The position numbers and the translations under genes are program-made. 64,000 bases of DNA, from contig NZ_JAUSUZ010000001.1 in NCBI RefSeq assembly GCF_030813715.1, positions 4,030,001 to 4,094,000 of the forward strand, read 5' to 3'. The notes below the pieces were generated by a model. It did no database searches. It was not told the origin of the DNA and saw only the letters and a list, made by a program, of their open reading frames with translations. Shown here one piece after another: positions 56,513 to 64,000 of this stretch (position 1 is its first letter; each line of letters opens with the position of its first letter). Source of the stretch: Catenuloplanes indicus (lineage in GTDB: Bacteria; Actinomycetota; Actinomycetes; Mycobacteriales; Micromonosporaceae).

Positions 56513-57253
56513 ATGCGACCTGCCCGTTATGTGGCTTTCGTCGGAGCGGTGGCGCTCGCCCTCACCGGCTGCGCCCAGCAGAGCCCGGCCGTGGCCGCCT
56601 ACGTCGGCGACACGACGTTCACCCAGCGCACCGTGGACGCGATCTTCGAGGACGCGCGCGCCGCGTTCGACGCCGACCAGGCCACGCTGGTCGCGGGCGC
56701 GTCCGTCGCGCCCGGCGAACCCGGCGAGCAGCTGGAACGGCCCAGCCTGCCGATCACCCGGCGGCACGTGGTCGACCTGCTGCTCACGCTCGACCTCGGC
56801 CGCCGCGCCGCGGAGGCACGCGACCTGACCCCCACCGGCCCCGAGGTGCCGGCCGAGCTGGTCGAGTCCGTGCTCGGCGTGCCGGCCGAGACGCGCTACG
56901 TCACGCTCTACAGCGAGTGGTACCAGCTCTACGGCGCGCTCCAGGACGACGTCACGCCCGCCGAGGTCACCGACGAGCGGATGATGACCGTGTACGACGC
57001 GCTGGTCGACGCGCACGCGATCGACCCCGGGCTGTCCGTGCCGGTGGTCCGTGAGCAGTTCGGCGGCGGCGAGTTCGCCAGCCTCCCGCTGTCCGTCGCG
57101 GACCTGCTGCGCGACGAGGCGGAGAAGGCCGGCGCGGTGGTCAACCCTAAGTACCTGCCGGTCGGCGTGCCCATGATCGCGTCGGCCAACAACCAGTCGT
57201 TCCCGTACCGGATGCCGTACCTGTCCGGCCGGACCGTCGTCACGACCGGCTGA
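56513..57253 (+). CDS. Lipoprotein with SurA/PpiC-like N-terminal chaperone region
   Basis: A 246-residue protein with a lipobox (ALTGCAQQ, cysteine about 20), then VAAYVGDTTFTQRTVDAIFE, the start typical of SurA-N-type extracytoplasmic folding factors. A parvulin isomerase domain is not evident. The start ATG (56513) follows TAGAGT (56500-56505) by 7 nt, so it is probably leaderless. It lies between mfd and mazG. Confidence 0.75.
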   Translation: MRPARYVAFVGAVALALTGCAQQSPAVAAYVGDTTFTQRTVDAIFEDARAAFDADQATLVAGASVAPGEPGEQLERPSLPITRRHVVDLLLTLDLGRRAAEARDLTPTGPEVPAELVESVLGVPAETRYVTLYSEWYQLYGALQDDVTPAEVTDERMMTVYDALVDAHAIDPGLSVPVVREQFGGGEFASLPLSVADLLRDEAEKAGAVVNPKYLPVGVPMIASANNQSFPYRMPYLSGRTVVTTG

Positions 57254-57276
57254 TCCCCTGCGGCATGCTGGTCGGC

Positions 57277-58446
57277 ATGCCGCAGATCGTCCTGCTCGTC
57301 ACCTCACCGCGCCTGCCCGCGGGCCTGCTGACCGCCGACGCCTGGGACCTCGTCCGCAACCACCCGGTGCTCGCCTCCGAGGAGAACGCCCAGGTCCACG
57401 CACTGCGCACGGCCGGCGCGAACGTCACCGTGCTGGCACCGGACGCCGCCGTCACGCCGGAACCGGCCAGCACGCCGGGGCCCACCGGCGCACTGGAGGC
57501 CGGCACCACGCCCGGAGCCGCTGACCCGCCGGGGGCAGCTGGTGCCGCGGCGGTCACCGCCGGACGGGACTTCGCCGCCACGCCGGGACCAGCCGGGACG
57601 CCGGTGTCCGCCGCCGCGCCGGAACTCTCGGCCGCGCCCGGCCGTCATGCCGTGCCGGTCGCGGAGGCCGTGCTGGCCGCCGCGGTCGAGCACGGCACCG
57701 TGGTGTGGCTGGCCGGGCCGGCCGGTGACCAGGACATGGCACGCACGCTGGGACTGCGGCTGGCGCGCGAGCCCGGCCTGGCCGAGCTGGAGCTGCGCTA
57801 CGGCTCGTGGGACCCACCGGGCGCGCGGCTGCTGGACGCGGTGACCGTGATCGACCGGCTGGTCTCCCCCGGCGGCGACCCGTGGAAGCGCCAGCAGACG
57901 CACGCCACGCTCGCGCAGTACCTGCTGGAGGAAGCCTACGAGGCCTACGACGCGATCGAGACCGGTGACCTGGAGACGCTGCGCGAGGAACTCGGCGACG
58001 TGCTGCTCCAGGTGGTGCTGCACGCACGCCTGGCCGAGGAGCTGCCCGACGACGCACGCTGGACCGTCGACGACGTGGCCGGCACGCTGGTCGAGAAGAT
58101 GATCCGCCGCAACCCGCACGTGTTCGCGGACACCGAGGTCAGCGGCGTCGACGAGATCATCGAGAACTGGGAGCAGATCAAGCGCGCGGAGAAGTCCCGC
58201 GACTCCGCGATGGACGGCATCGCACTCTCCCAGCCCGCGCTCTCGCTCGCCGCCAAGATCCTCCAGCGGGCCGAGCGCGCGGGCGTCGCCGTACCGGTGC
58301 CGGACGCCTCTGATGATCTTGGTGTTGAGCTGCTGCGGCGGGTCGCCGCGGCCCGCGCGGACGGTCTCGACGCCGAGGCCGCGCTGCGCCGCGCCGCCCT
58401 GACCCACGCCGAGGCCATCCGCGCCGCAGAGCAAGAACGGAGATGA
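57277..58446 (+). CDS. mazG: MazG family nucleotide pyrophosphohydrolase
   Basis: A 389-residue protein. The C-terminal MazG domain (about 190-330) has the metal site in LLEEAYEAYDAI and EELGDVLLQVV. It hydrolyses NTPs to NMPs and clears damaged or excess nucleotides. The N-terminal half holds the usual short domain (IVLLVTSPRLPAGLLTADAW) interrupted by a long Ala/Pro/Gly-rich stretch (about 62-125). ATG 57277 is preferred; ATG 57265 is possible. Confidence 0.9.
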   Translation: MPQIVLLVTSPRLPAGLLTADAWDLVRNHPVLASEENAQVHALRTAGANVTVLAPDAAVTPEPASTPGPTGALEAGTTPGAADPPGAAGAAAVTAGRDFAATPGPAGTPVSAAAPELSAAPGRHAVPVAEAVLAAAVEHGTVVWLAGPAGDQDMARTLGLRLAREPGLAELELRYGSWDPPGARLLDAVTVIDRLVSPGGDPWKRQQTHATLAQYLLEEAYEAYDAIETGDLETLREELGDVLLQVVLHARLAEELPDDARWTVDDVAGTLVEKMIRRNPHVFADTEVSGVDEIIENWEQIKRAEKSRDSAMDGIALSQPALSLAAKILQRAERAGVAVPVPDASDDLGVELLRRVAAARADGLDAEAALRRAALTHAEAIRAAEQERR

Positions 58447-59041
58447 ACCGATATTTCCGCTTCCGGCCACAATGCCGCTCGGACTAAGTCGATCATGCGC
58501 TCCGGCCCGGGCCCGCAGGAACGTCCGCCCGCGCCCTACCCGCCCGAGCCAGTCAGGAAGGCATCCGTGCCGGCCAGCGGGCGCGCGAGCCGGCCGGGTT
58601 CAGTTCCCCGGCCGAGTGGCCCAGGGCACCGGTCGCCGCCGGCGCTCCTCCGCGCCTGATCCGGGGCCCGCTCGACACCCCGCCCAGTGACGGGCAGAGC
58701 TCCCCACGCGGCGCACCGCCGACGCCCGCCGCGACAGCGCAGCCGGGCGCGGTGAGCTGCACGCCGCAGTGGAGAGAATCTCGGGCGTGGAACGCCCGGA
58801 GCGGGCACCCACGCACTGAGCGGGAGCGCACGTCGAGGCCCTCGACGAGGGACGATGCCGATATAGGAAAACTAGTCTTGATATGCGCGACACGGGCGGC
58901 CGAGCGGCGATCGCGAGCGAGGTGACGCTGATCGAGGGGCAGGAACGCCACGACGCCGCCACGGCCTCGCATAGGGTGGTCGTCGGGACCACAGCTTGAG
59001 ACAAGGCTCACCACGGTGACCACAGCGCTACGCGTCGCCGA
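58447..59041 (+). other. Long intergenic stretch before ppc
   Basis: About 595 bp with no convincing gene on either strand; the open frames have poor composition and no initiation sites. Around 58860-58885 it is less GC-rich (GATATAGGAAAACTAGTC), possibly a promoter. I see no repeat shared with other parts of the window. A long ppc leader or an unrecognised small RNA is possible. Confidence 0.4.
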
Positions 59042-59073
59042 TACGATCGCGCACAAGTCGGACAGCGCTGTCC
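59042..59073 (+). promoter_or_regulatory. ppc promoter element and 14-bp palindrome
   Basis: TACGAT (59042-59047) is a -10-like hexamer. GGACAGCGCTGTCC (59060-59073) is a perfect palindrome placed just after the expected transcription start and 28 bp before the GTG. It could be a repressor site or a 5' hairpin. Confidence 0.45.
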
Positions 59074-59100
59074 TTCGTTCGCAGGGAAGGAGCGCTTTCT

Positions 59101-61893
59101 GTGACCGAACAGCTTTCCGGTGCAGGGCACAGCGACCACGACGGTCCGGACGCCGCACTCCGCGCCGATATCCGCCGGCTCGGCATGCTGCTGGGGCAGA
59201 CCCTGGCGCGGCAGGAGGGCAAGCCGCTGCTCGACCTGGTCGAGGAGATCCGCGCGCAGGTGCGCACGGACGCGGACGCGGCGGCCGCCCGGCTGGCCGC
59301 CATGGAGGTCACCACCGGCACCCAGCTGGCCCGCGCGTTCTCCACCTACTTCCACCTGGCGAACATCACCGAGCAGGTGCACCGCTCGCGTGACCTGCGC
59401 CGCCAGCGCGCCACCCAGGGCGGCTGGCTGGACCAGGCGGCGAAGCTGATCGCGGAGGCCGGTGTCCCAGCGGACGAGATCGCCACCGCGGCCCGCCGGC
59501 TCGCGATCCGGCCGGTGTTCACCGCACACCCGACCGAGGCGTCCCGCCGGTCCGTGCTGACCAAGCTGCGCGCGCTCGCCGACCAGCTGGACGCGGAGCA
59601 GGCCGCCGCGGTGCTCTACGGCGCGACGGACAACGGTCCCGCGTCCCGCCGGCTGGCCGAGCTGATCGACCTGATCTGGCAGACCGACGAGCTGCGCCTG
59701 GACCGGCCGGACCCGACGGACGAGGCGCGCAACGCGGTCTTCTACCTGAAGGACCTCTACGCGGACGCGGCGCCGCAGGTGCTCGACGACCTGGCCGAGA
59801 CGCTGCGCTCACTGGGCGTGGAGACGTCGCCGACCGCACGGCCGATCACGTTCGGCACCTGGATCGGCGGCGACCGGGACGGCAACCCGTTCGTCACGCC
59901 CGCCGTCACCCGGGACGTGCTGATCATCCAGCACGAGCACGGCATCCAGGCCACCGAGGCCGCGATGGACAAGCTGATCACCGAGATCTCGGTCTCCCGC
60001 CGGCTGCGCGGCGTCTCGCTCGACCTCTCCGCCAGCCTGGCCAAGGACCTGGACGCGCTGCCCGAGGTGGCGCCGCGGTTCCGCCGGGTGAACGCGGAGG
60101 AGCCGTACCGGCTGAAGATCCGCTGCATCAAGGCGAAGCTGGCGAACACCCGGAAGCGCCTGTCGCAGAGCACGCCGCACGTGCCGGGCCGCGACTACCT
60201 CGGCACCGAGGAGCTGATCGCCGACCTGGAGCTGATCCGCGCGTCGCTGGCCCGCAACTCCGGCCAGCTCACCGCGGTCGGCCGGCTGTCCTCCACGATC
60301 CGCAGCGTGTCCGCGTTCGGCATGCACCTGGCCACGATGGACGTGCGCGAGCACGCGGAGGCGCACCACGCGGTGCTGGCCCAGATGTACGGGCAGGTCG
60401 GCGAGGTCGGCGACTACACCACGCTGACCCGCGCGCAGCGCACCGAGCTGTTGGCCCAGGAGCTGACCGGGCGGCGGCCGCTGTCCAGCGCGGACACGCC
60501 GCTGACCGACGCGGCACGCAAGACGTTCGACGTGTTCGGCACGATCCGGGCCGCGCAGGAGCGGTTCGGCGACGACGTGGTCGAGACGTACATCATCTCG
60601 ATGACGCTCGGGCCGGACGACGTGCTCGCAGCCGCGGTTCTGGCCCGCGAGGCCGGCCTGATCGACGTGCACTCCAAGCGCGCCCGGATCAACATCGTGC
60701 CGCTGCTGGAGACGCCCGCCGAGCTGAGCTCCGGCGGCCGGATGCTGGACGAGCTGCTGTCGCTGCCGGCCTACCGGGCGATCGTGAAGGCGCGCGGCGA
60801 CGTGCAGGAGATCATGCTCGGCTACTCGGACTCCAACAAGGAGGGCGGGATCACCACCTCGCAGTGGGAGATCCACAAGGCGCAGCGCGCGCTGCGCGAC
60901 GTGGCCGCGCGGCACGGTGTCCGGCTGCGGCTCTTCCACGGCCGCGGCGGCACGGTCGGCCGCGGCGGCGGCCCCACGCACGAGGCGATCCTGGCCCAGC
61001 CGTACGGCACGCTGGACGGCGCGATCAAGGTGACCGAGCAGGGCGAGGTCATCTCCGACAAGTACACGCTGCCCGCGCTGGCCCGGGAGAACCTGGAGCT
61101 GACCGTGGCCGCGGTGCTCCAGGCCACGCTGCTGCACACCAAGCCGCGGGTGCCGGACGAGAGCCTGGAGCGCTGGGACGGCGCGATGGACACCGCCTCG
61201 GCCGCCGCGTTCGCCGCGTACCGGCGGCTGGTGGAGAACCCGGACCTGCCCGCGTACTTCTGGGCGTCCACGCCGACCGAGCTGCTCGGCGCGCTGAACA
61301 TCGGCTCCCGCCCGGCCAAGCGGCCGAACGCGGACGCCGGCCTCGGCGGGCTGCGGGCGATCCCGTGGGTCTTCGGCTGGACGCAGAGCCGGCAGATCGT
61401 CCCCGGCTGGTTCGGCGTCGGCACCGGTCTGGCCGCGGCGCGCGAGGCCGGGCTCGGCGACGTGCTCGACGAGATGTGGTCGGACTGGCAGTTCTTCCGG
61501 ACGTTCCTGTCCAACGTCGAGATGATGTTGACCAAGACCGACCTGAAGATCGCCCGGCGGTACGTGGAGACGCTGGTCCCGGAGGAGCTGCAGCCGATAT
61601 TCGCCACGATCGAGGAGGAGTACGCGCGGACCGTGCGCGAGGTCCTCGCGATCACCGGCGAGACCGGGCTGCTGGAGGGCAACCCGGTGCTGGCCCGCAC
61701 GCTCGGGGTGCGCGACACCTACCTTGAGCCGCTGCACCACCTCCAGGTCGCGCTGCTCCGGCAGTACCGTGACGCCGGCTCGGGTCAGGCCGTGCCCGGT
61801 GCGCGCCGCGGCTACAGCGACGCCACCACGCTGGAGCGCGCGCTGCTGACCACGGTCAACGGCATCGCGGCCGGCATGCGCAACACCGGCTGA
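59101..61893 (+). CDS. ppc: Phosphoenolpyruvate carboxylase
   Basis: A 930-residue PEP carboxylase making oxaloacetate from PEP and bicarbonate. Active-site blocks: [15 protein letters not shown] (catalytic His), [37 protein letters not shown] and [18 protein letters not shown]. It ends in the conserved NTG. Full length. The start is GTG at 59101 after AAGGAG. Enolase, which makes its substrate, is encoded at 46.5-47.8 kb. Confidence 0.96.
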   Translation: MTEQLSGAGHSDHDGPDAALRADIRRLGMLLGQTLARQEGKPLLDLVEEIRAQVRTDADAAAARLAAMEVTTGTQLARAFSTYFHLANITEQVHRSRDLRRQRATQGGWLDQAAKLIAEAGVPADEIATAARRLAIRPVFTAHPTEASRRSVLTKLRALADQLDAEQAAAVLYGATDNGPASRRLAELIDLIWQTDELRLDRPDPTDEARNAVFYLKDLYADAAPQVLDDLAETLRSLGVETSPTARPITFGTWIGGDRDGNPFVTPAVTRDVLIIQHEHGIQATEAAMDKLITEISVSRRLRGVSLDLSASLAKDLDALPEVAPRFRRVNAEEPYRLKIRCIKAKLANTRKRLSQSTPHVPGRDYLGTEELIADLELIRASLARNSGQLTAVGRLSSTIRSVSAFGMHLATMDVREHAEAHHAVLAQMYGQVGEVGDYTTLTRAQRTELLAQELTGRRPLSSADTPLTDAARKTFDVFGTIRAAQERFGDDVVETYIISMTLGPDDVLAAAVLAREAGLIDVHSKRARINIVPLLETPAELSSGGRMLDELLSLPAYRAIVKARGDVQEIMLGYSDSNKEGGITTSQWEIHKAQRALRDVAARHGVRLRLFHGRGGTVGRGGGPTHEAILAQPYGTLDGAIKVTEQGEVISDKYTLPALARENLELTVAAVLQATLLHTKPRVPDESLERWDGAMDTASAAAFAAYRRLVENPDLPAYFWASTPTELLGALNIGSRPAKRPNADAGLGGLRAIPWVFGWTQSRQIVPGWFGVGTGLAAAREAGLGDVLDEMWSDWQFFRTFLSNVEMMLTKTDLKIARRYVETLVPEELQPIFATIEEEYARTVREVLAITGETGLLEGNPVLARTLGVRDTYLEPLHHLQVALLRQYRDAGSGQAVPGARRGYSDATTLERALLTTVNGIAAGMRNTG

Positions 61894-61905
61894 CAAGATC
61901 AGGAT

Positions 61906-61944
61906 CATCCGGGGGTACGGGGCCGAGCCTCGTACCCCCGGATG
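61906..61944 (+). terminator. ppc terminator
   Basis: CATCCGGGGGTACG (61906-61919) and its exact complement (61931-61944) form a 14-bp stem; an outer CAAGATCA/TGATCTTG pair (61894-61901, 61958-61965) extends it. Confidence 0.75.
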
Positions 61945-62032
61945 CTTCTCAGGGTATTGATCTTGCTTTTGCGGGTGGGTCCAGGGTTGATACCTGATCC
62001 CGGGGGTGCGCGGCGGGCCTAGGCTCATCACC

Positions 62033-62947
62033 GTGACATTGATCGCGACCCAATCCCTGACGAAGGTCTACGGCGGACGCGTCACCGCGCTGTCGGACCT
62101 GACGCTGAGCGTGGGGCCGGGCGTCGTAGGCCTGGTCGGTGCGAACGGGGCCGGCAAGTCCACCCTGATCAAGCTGCTGCTCGGACTGCTGGCACCGACC
62201 AGCGGATCCCTGCGCGTGCTCGGGCTGGACCCGACGACCCAGGCTGCTGACGTGCGTCGACGCGTCGGATACATGCCGGAGAACGACTGCCTGCCGCCGG
62301 AGCTGTCCGCGGCCGAGTTCGTGACCCACCTCGGCCGGATAAGCGGGCTGCCGCGCACGGCCGCACGCGAGCGGGCCTCCGAGGCGCTGCGCCACGTCGG
62401 GCTGTACGAGGAGCGCTACCGGCAGATCGGCGGCTACTCGACCGGCATGAAGCAGCGGGTGAAGCTGGCCCAGGCGCTGGTGCACGACCCCGACCTGCTG
62501 CTGCTGGACGAGCCGACGAACGGCCTGGACCCGGCCGGCCGCGACGCGATGCTGAACCTGATCGCCCGGATCGGCTCCGAGTTCGGCATCTCCGTGGTGG
62601 TCTGCTCGCACCTGCTCGGCGAGGTCGAGCGGATCTGCGACTCGCTGATCGCCATCGACGGCGGCAAGCTGCTCCGCTCGGCGGAGATCTCCACCATGAC
62701 CACCAGCACGGACGTGCTCGCGGTCGAGGTCAGCGAGGGCACCGACGAGCTGGGCCACCGGCTGGCCGCGGCCGGACTGCCGCCGACCCGCGAGGGCCGG
62801 CTGCTGCTGGTGCCGCTCGGCGCGGAGCCGGACTCCGCCTACGACACGATCCTGGCCGCGGTCGCCGACCTGGACCTGCCGCTGCACCGTCTGGAGCAGC
62901 GCCGCCACCGGGTGGCCGAGCTGTTCGCCGCGAGGGAGGACGCCTGA
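62033..62947 (+). CDS. ABC transporter ATP-binding protein
   Basis: A 304-residue ATPase. Walker A is GANGAGKSTL, the signature is YSTGMKQRVKLAQALV, Walker B is LLLLDEPTNGLDP, and the H-loop is VVVCSHLL. The C-terminal 85 residues are an accessory domain typical of two-gene export systems. The start is GTG at 62033; TAGGCT (62020-62025) lies 7 nt upstream, so it is probably leaderless. It is the first gene of an operon with a permease and a second ATPase. Confidence 0.9.
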   Translation: MTLIATQSLTKVYGGRVTALSDLTLSVGPGVVGLVGANGAGKSTLIKLLLGLLAPTSGSLRVLGLDPTTQAADVRRRVGYMPENDCLPPELSAAEFVTHLGRISGLPRTAARERASEALRHVGLYEERYRQIGGYSTGMKQRVKLAQALVHDPDLLLLDEPTNGLDPAGRDAMLNLIARIGSEFGISVVVCSHLLGEVERICDSLIAIDGGKLLRSAEISTMTTSTDVLAVEVSEGTDELGHRLAAAGLPPTREGRLLLVPLGAEPDSAYDTILAAVADLDLPLHRLEQRRHRVAELFAAREDA

Positions 62948-63804
62948 TGTCCGTCATCCACGACATCGGTTATCGCCGCTACCAGGGCCCGCGGCTGGGC
63001 CGGGGTGCGGTGTTCGCCGCGCTCTACGTGCACGGCATGCGGGCCGCGTTCGGGCTGGGCCGCACGTTCAAGGCGAAGATCTTCCCGTGGTCGGTGGCCG
63101 GCATCATGCTGGTCGTCGGCGTGGTCGCGGCCGCGGTCAAGTCGCAGACCGGCATGGAGCTGCTCACCTACGAGACGTTCCCGGACCAGATGAGCATGCT
63201 GCTCATCCTGTTCTGCGCGGTGGTCGCGCCGGAGCTGGTCTCCCGGGACCTGCGCAGCGGCGTGCTGCCGCTCTACTTCTCCCGGCCGCTGAGCCGCGCC
63301 GACTACCCACTGGCCAAGCTGGGCGCGATGATCAGCTCGGCGTTCGCGGTACTCGCCGTCCCGATGCTGATCATGTTTCTGACCGCGGCGTTCAGCGGCG
63401 ACGGGATGGGCGCGGTCTGGGACGAGACCGTGGCGTTCGCGCCGGGCCTGGCGTACGCGCTGCTGTTCGCCCTGGTCTACAGCTCGATCGCACTGCTCGT
63501 CTCATCGTTCGTCAGCCGGCGCGCGGTGGCGGCCGGTGCAACGGTCGCGGTGTTCCTGGTGACCGCGCCGGTCGTCGGCGTGCTCGCGTTCTCCACCACG
63601 CAGACCGGCCAGCAGCTCTCGCAGCTGGCCAGCCCGTCCACGCTGGTCGGCGGCGTCGGCCAGTGGTTCTTCGGCCGCCCGGAGGGCATGCCGGAGGAGT
63701 TCGGCATCGGGTCGTTCGGCCCGCTCTACGGCGCGGTCACGCTGGCCCTGCTCGCGCTCTGTGTCTCGCTTCTGCTGGTCCGATACCGGAAGGTGGCCTC
63801 GTGA
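62947..63804 (+). CDS. ABC transporter permease
   Basis: A 285-residue membrane protein with about six membrane segments, of the ABC-2 type (VAPELVSRDLRSGVLPLYFS; SRPLSRADYPLAKL). The substrate is unknown. Its ATG shares one base with the stop of the upstream ATPase gene (TGATG), and its TGA overlaps the next GTG. Confidence 0.87.
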   Translation: MSVIHDIGYRRYQGPRLGRGAVFAALYVHGMRAAFGLGRTFKAKIFPWSVAGIMLVVGVVAAAVKSQTGMELLTYETFPDQMSMLLILFCAVVAPELVSRDLRSGVLPLYFSRPLSRADYPLAKLGAMISSAFAVLAVPMLIMFLTAAFSGDGMGAVWDETVAFAPGLAYALLFALVYSSIALLVSSFVSRRAVAAGATVAVFLVTAPVVGVLAFSTTQTGQQLSQLASPSTLVGGVGQWFFGRPEGMPEEFGIGSFGPLYGAVTLALLALCVSLLLVRYRKVAS

Positions 63805-64000
63805 CCACGGTGACCATGGACGGCGTGTCCCGCTGGTTCGGGAACGTGGTGGCCGTCAACGACGTGACGATGACGCTCGAACCGGGCGTGACCGGCCTGC
63901 TCGGCCCGAACGGCGCCGGCAAGACCACGCTGCTGCACATGATGGCCGGGTTCCTCGCGCCGTCCCGGGGCACGGTCACGGTCGGCGACCAGCCCGCGTG
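63801..64000 (+). CDS. Second ABC transporter ATP-binding protein (partial)
   Basis: The N-terminal 66 residues are inside the window: (M)TTVTMDGVSRWFGNVVAVND with Walker A LLGPNGAGKTTLL. The GTG start at 63801 overlaps the permease stop (GTGA). Two different ATPases flanking one permease suggest a heteromeric exporter whose second permease lies outside the window. Confidence 0.88.
   Translation, partial: MTTVTMDGVSRWFGNVVAVNDVTMTLEPGVTGLLGPNGAGKTTLLHMMAGFLAPSRGTVTVGDQPA

Noticed and set aside
58447-59041. Short frames in the gap before ppc, including one of about 200 codons on the minus strand
   Set aside because: They lack start signals, show no domain and extend over the ppc control region and start.
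59809-62031. Long leftward open frame opposite ppc
   Set aside because: Antisense artefact; ppc is complete and conserved in the other frame.

Overview
The window is about 64 kb of very GC-rich chromosome with GTG and TTG starts, strong third-position GC bias and many apparently leaderless genes. It carries a mycothiol S-conjugate amidase (mca), so the host is a mycothiol-producing actinomycete. A tRNA-Leu(UAA) of the bldA type, two c-di-GMP proteins plus a PilZ receptor, and the gene content suggest a filamentous actinomycete, possibly of the Micromonosporaceae; that placement is inference. I see no rRNA, CRISPR array, integrase or transposase gene.

Layout. 1-13.6 kb is mostly housekeeping: purK start, a YyaL-type thioredoxin-domain protein, an EAL protein, a GGDEF-EAL protein, a small membrane protein, mca, a DUF4307 protein, greA, threonine deaminase, an amidase, a cystathionine gamma-synthase-type enzyme and a HIT protein. 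Most of this order resembles the Mycobacterium Rv1079-Rv1084 neighbourhood (from memory), with c-di-GMP genes inserted. 13.6-17.7 kb is an accessory island beside msrA. The 3' end of msrA is duplicated as an 82-bp direct repeat flanking a TacA/TacT-type toxin-antitoxin pair. Next come a two-gene AbiEii-like nucleotidyltransferase module, a TIR/deoxyribosyltransferase-like protein and a tiny zinc-ribbon protein. The only TTA codons I found in accepted genes lie in this island.

17.7-31.8 kb holds a CHAD protein, a structured RNA locus with a 12-codon leader peptide, RNase Z, an acetyltransferase, an HtrA-like protease without a signal peptide, cystathionine beta-synthase, a DUF1232 protein, two tandem SGNH hydrolases, a thiolase, a BI-1 membrane protein, tRNA-Leu(UAA) and a large membrane protein resembling GT-C glycosyltransferases. 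31.8-39 kb holds NDH-2 and a tightly coupled leftward operon: uracil-DNA glycosylase, DUF4129, a membrane protein, MoxR, DUF58 and a membrane protein. In it, two 77-bp tandem repeats each encode the same 26-residue micro-ORF, chained by ATGA overlaps. 39-45 kb holds a PadR/HAAS pair, a LysR regulator and an SDR, then the start of a conserved block.

43-58.4 kb contains ppx, DUF501, ftsB/divIC and eno, then mfd, a lipoprotein and mazG, recalling Mycobacterium Rv1020-Rv1026. A PilZ protein, a DUF885 protein and an orphan HoxX-like enzyme sit between the two halves. 59-64 kb has ppc and an ABC transporter operon that runs off the end.

Non-coding features that stand out: an SOS box in front of a 15-codon ORF, a dispersed ~105-bp repeat placed just after the stop codons of three leftward genes, a 97-bp palindrome that supplies both stop codons of greA and ilvA, and a widespread -10/6-7 nt/start-codon arrangement that implies leaderless transcripts.
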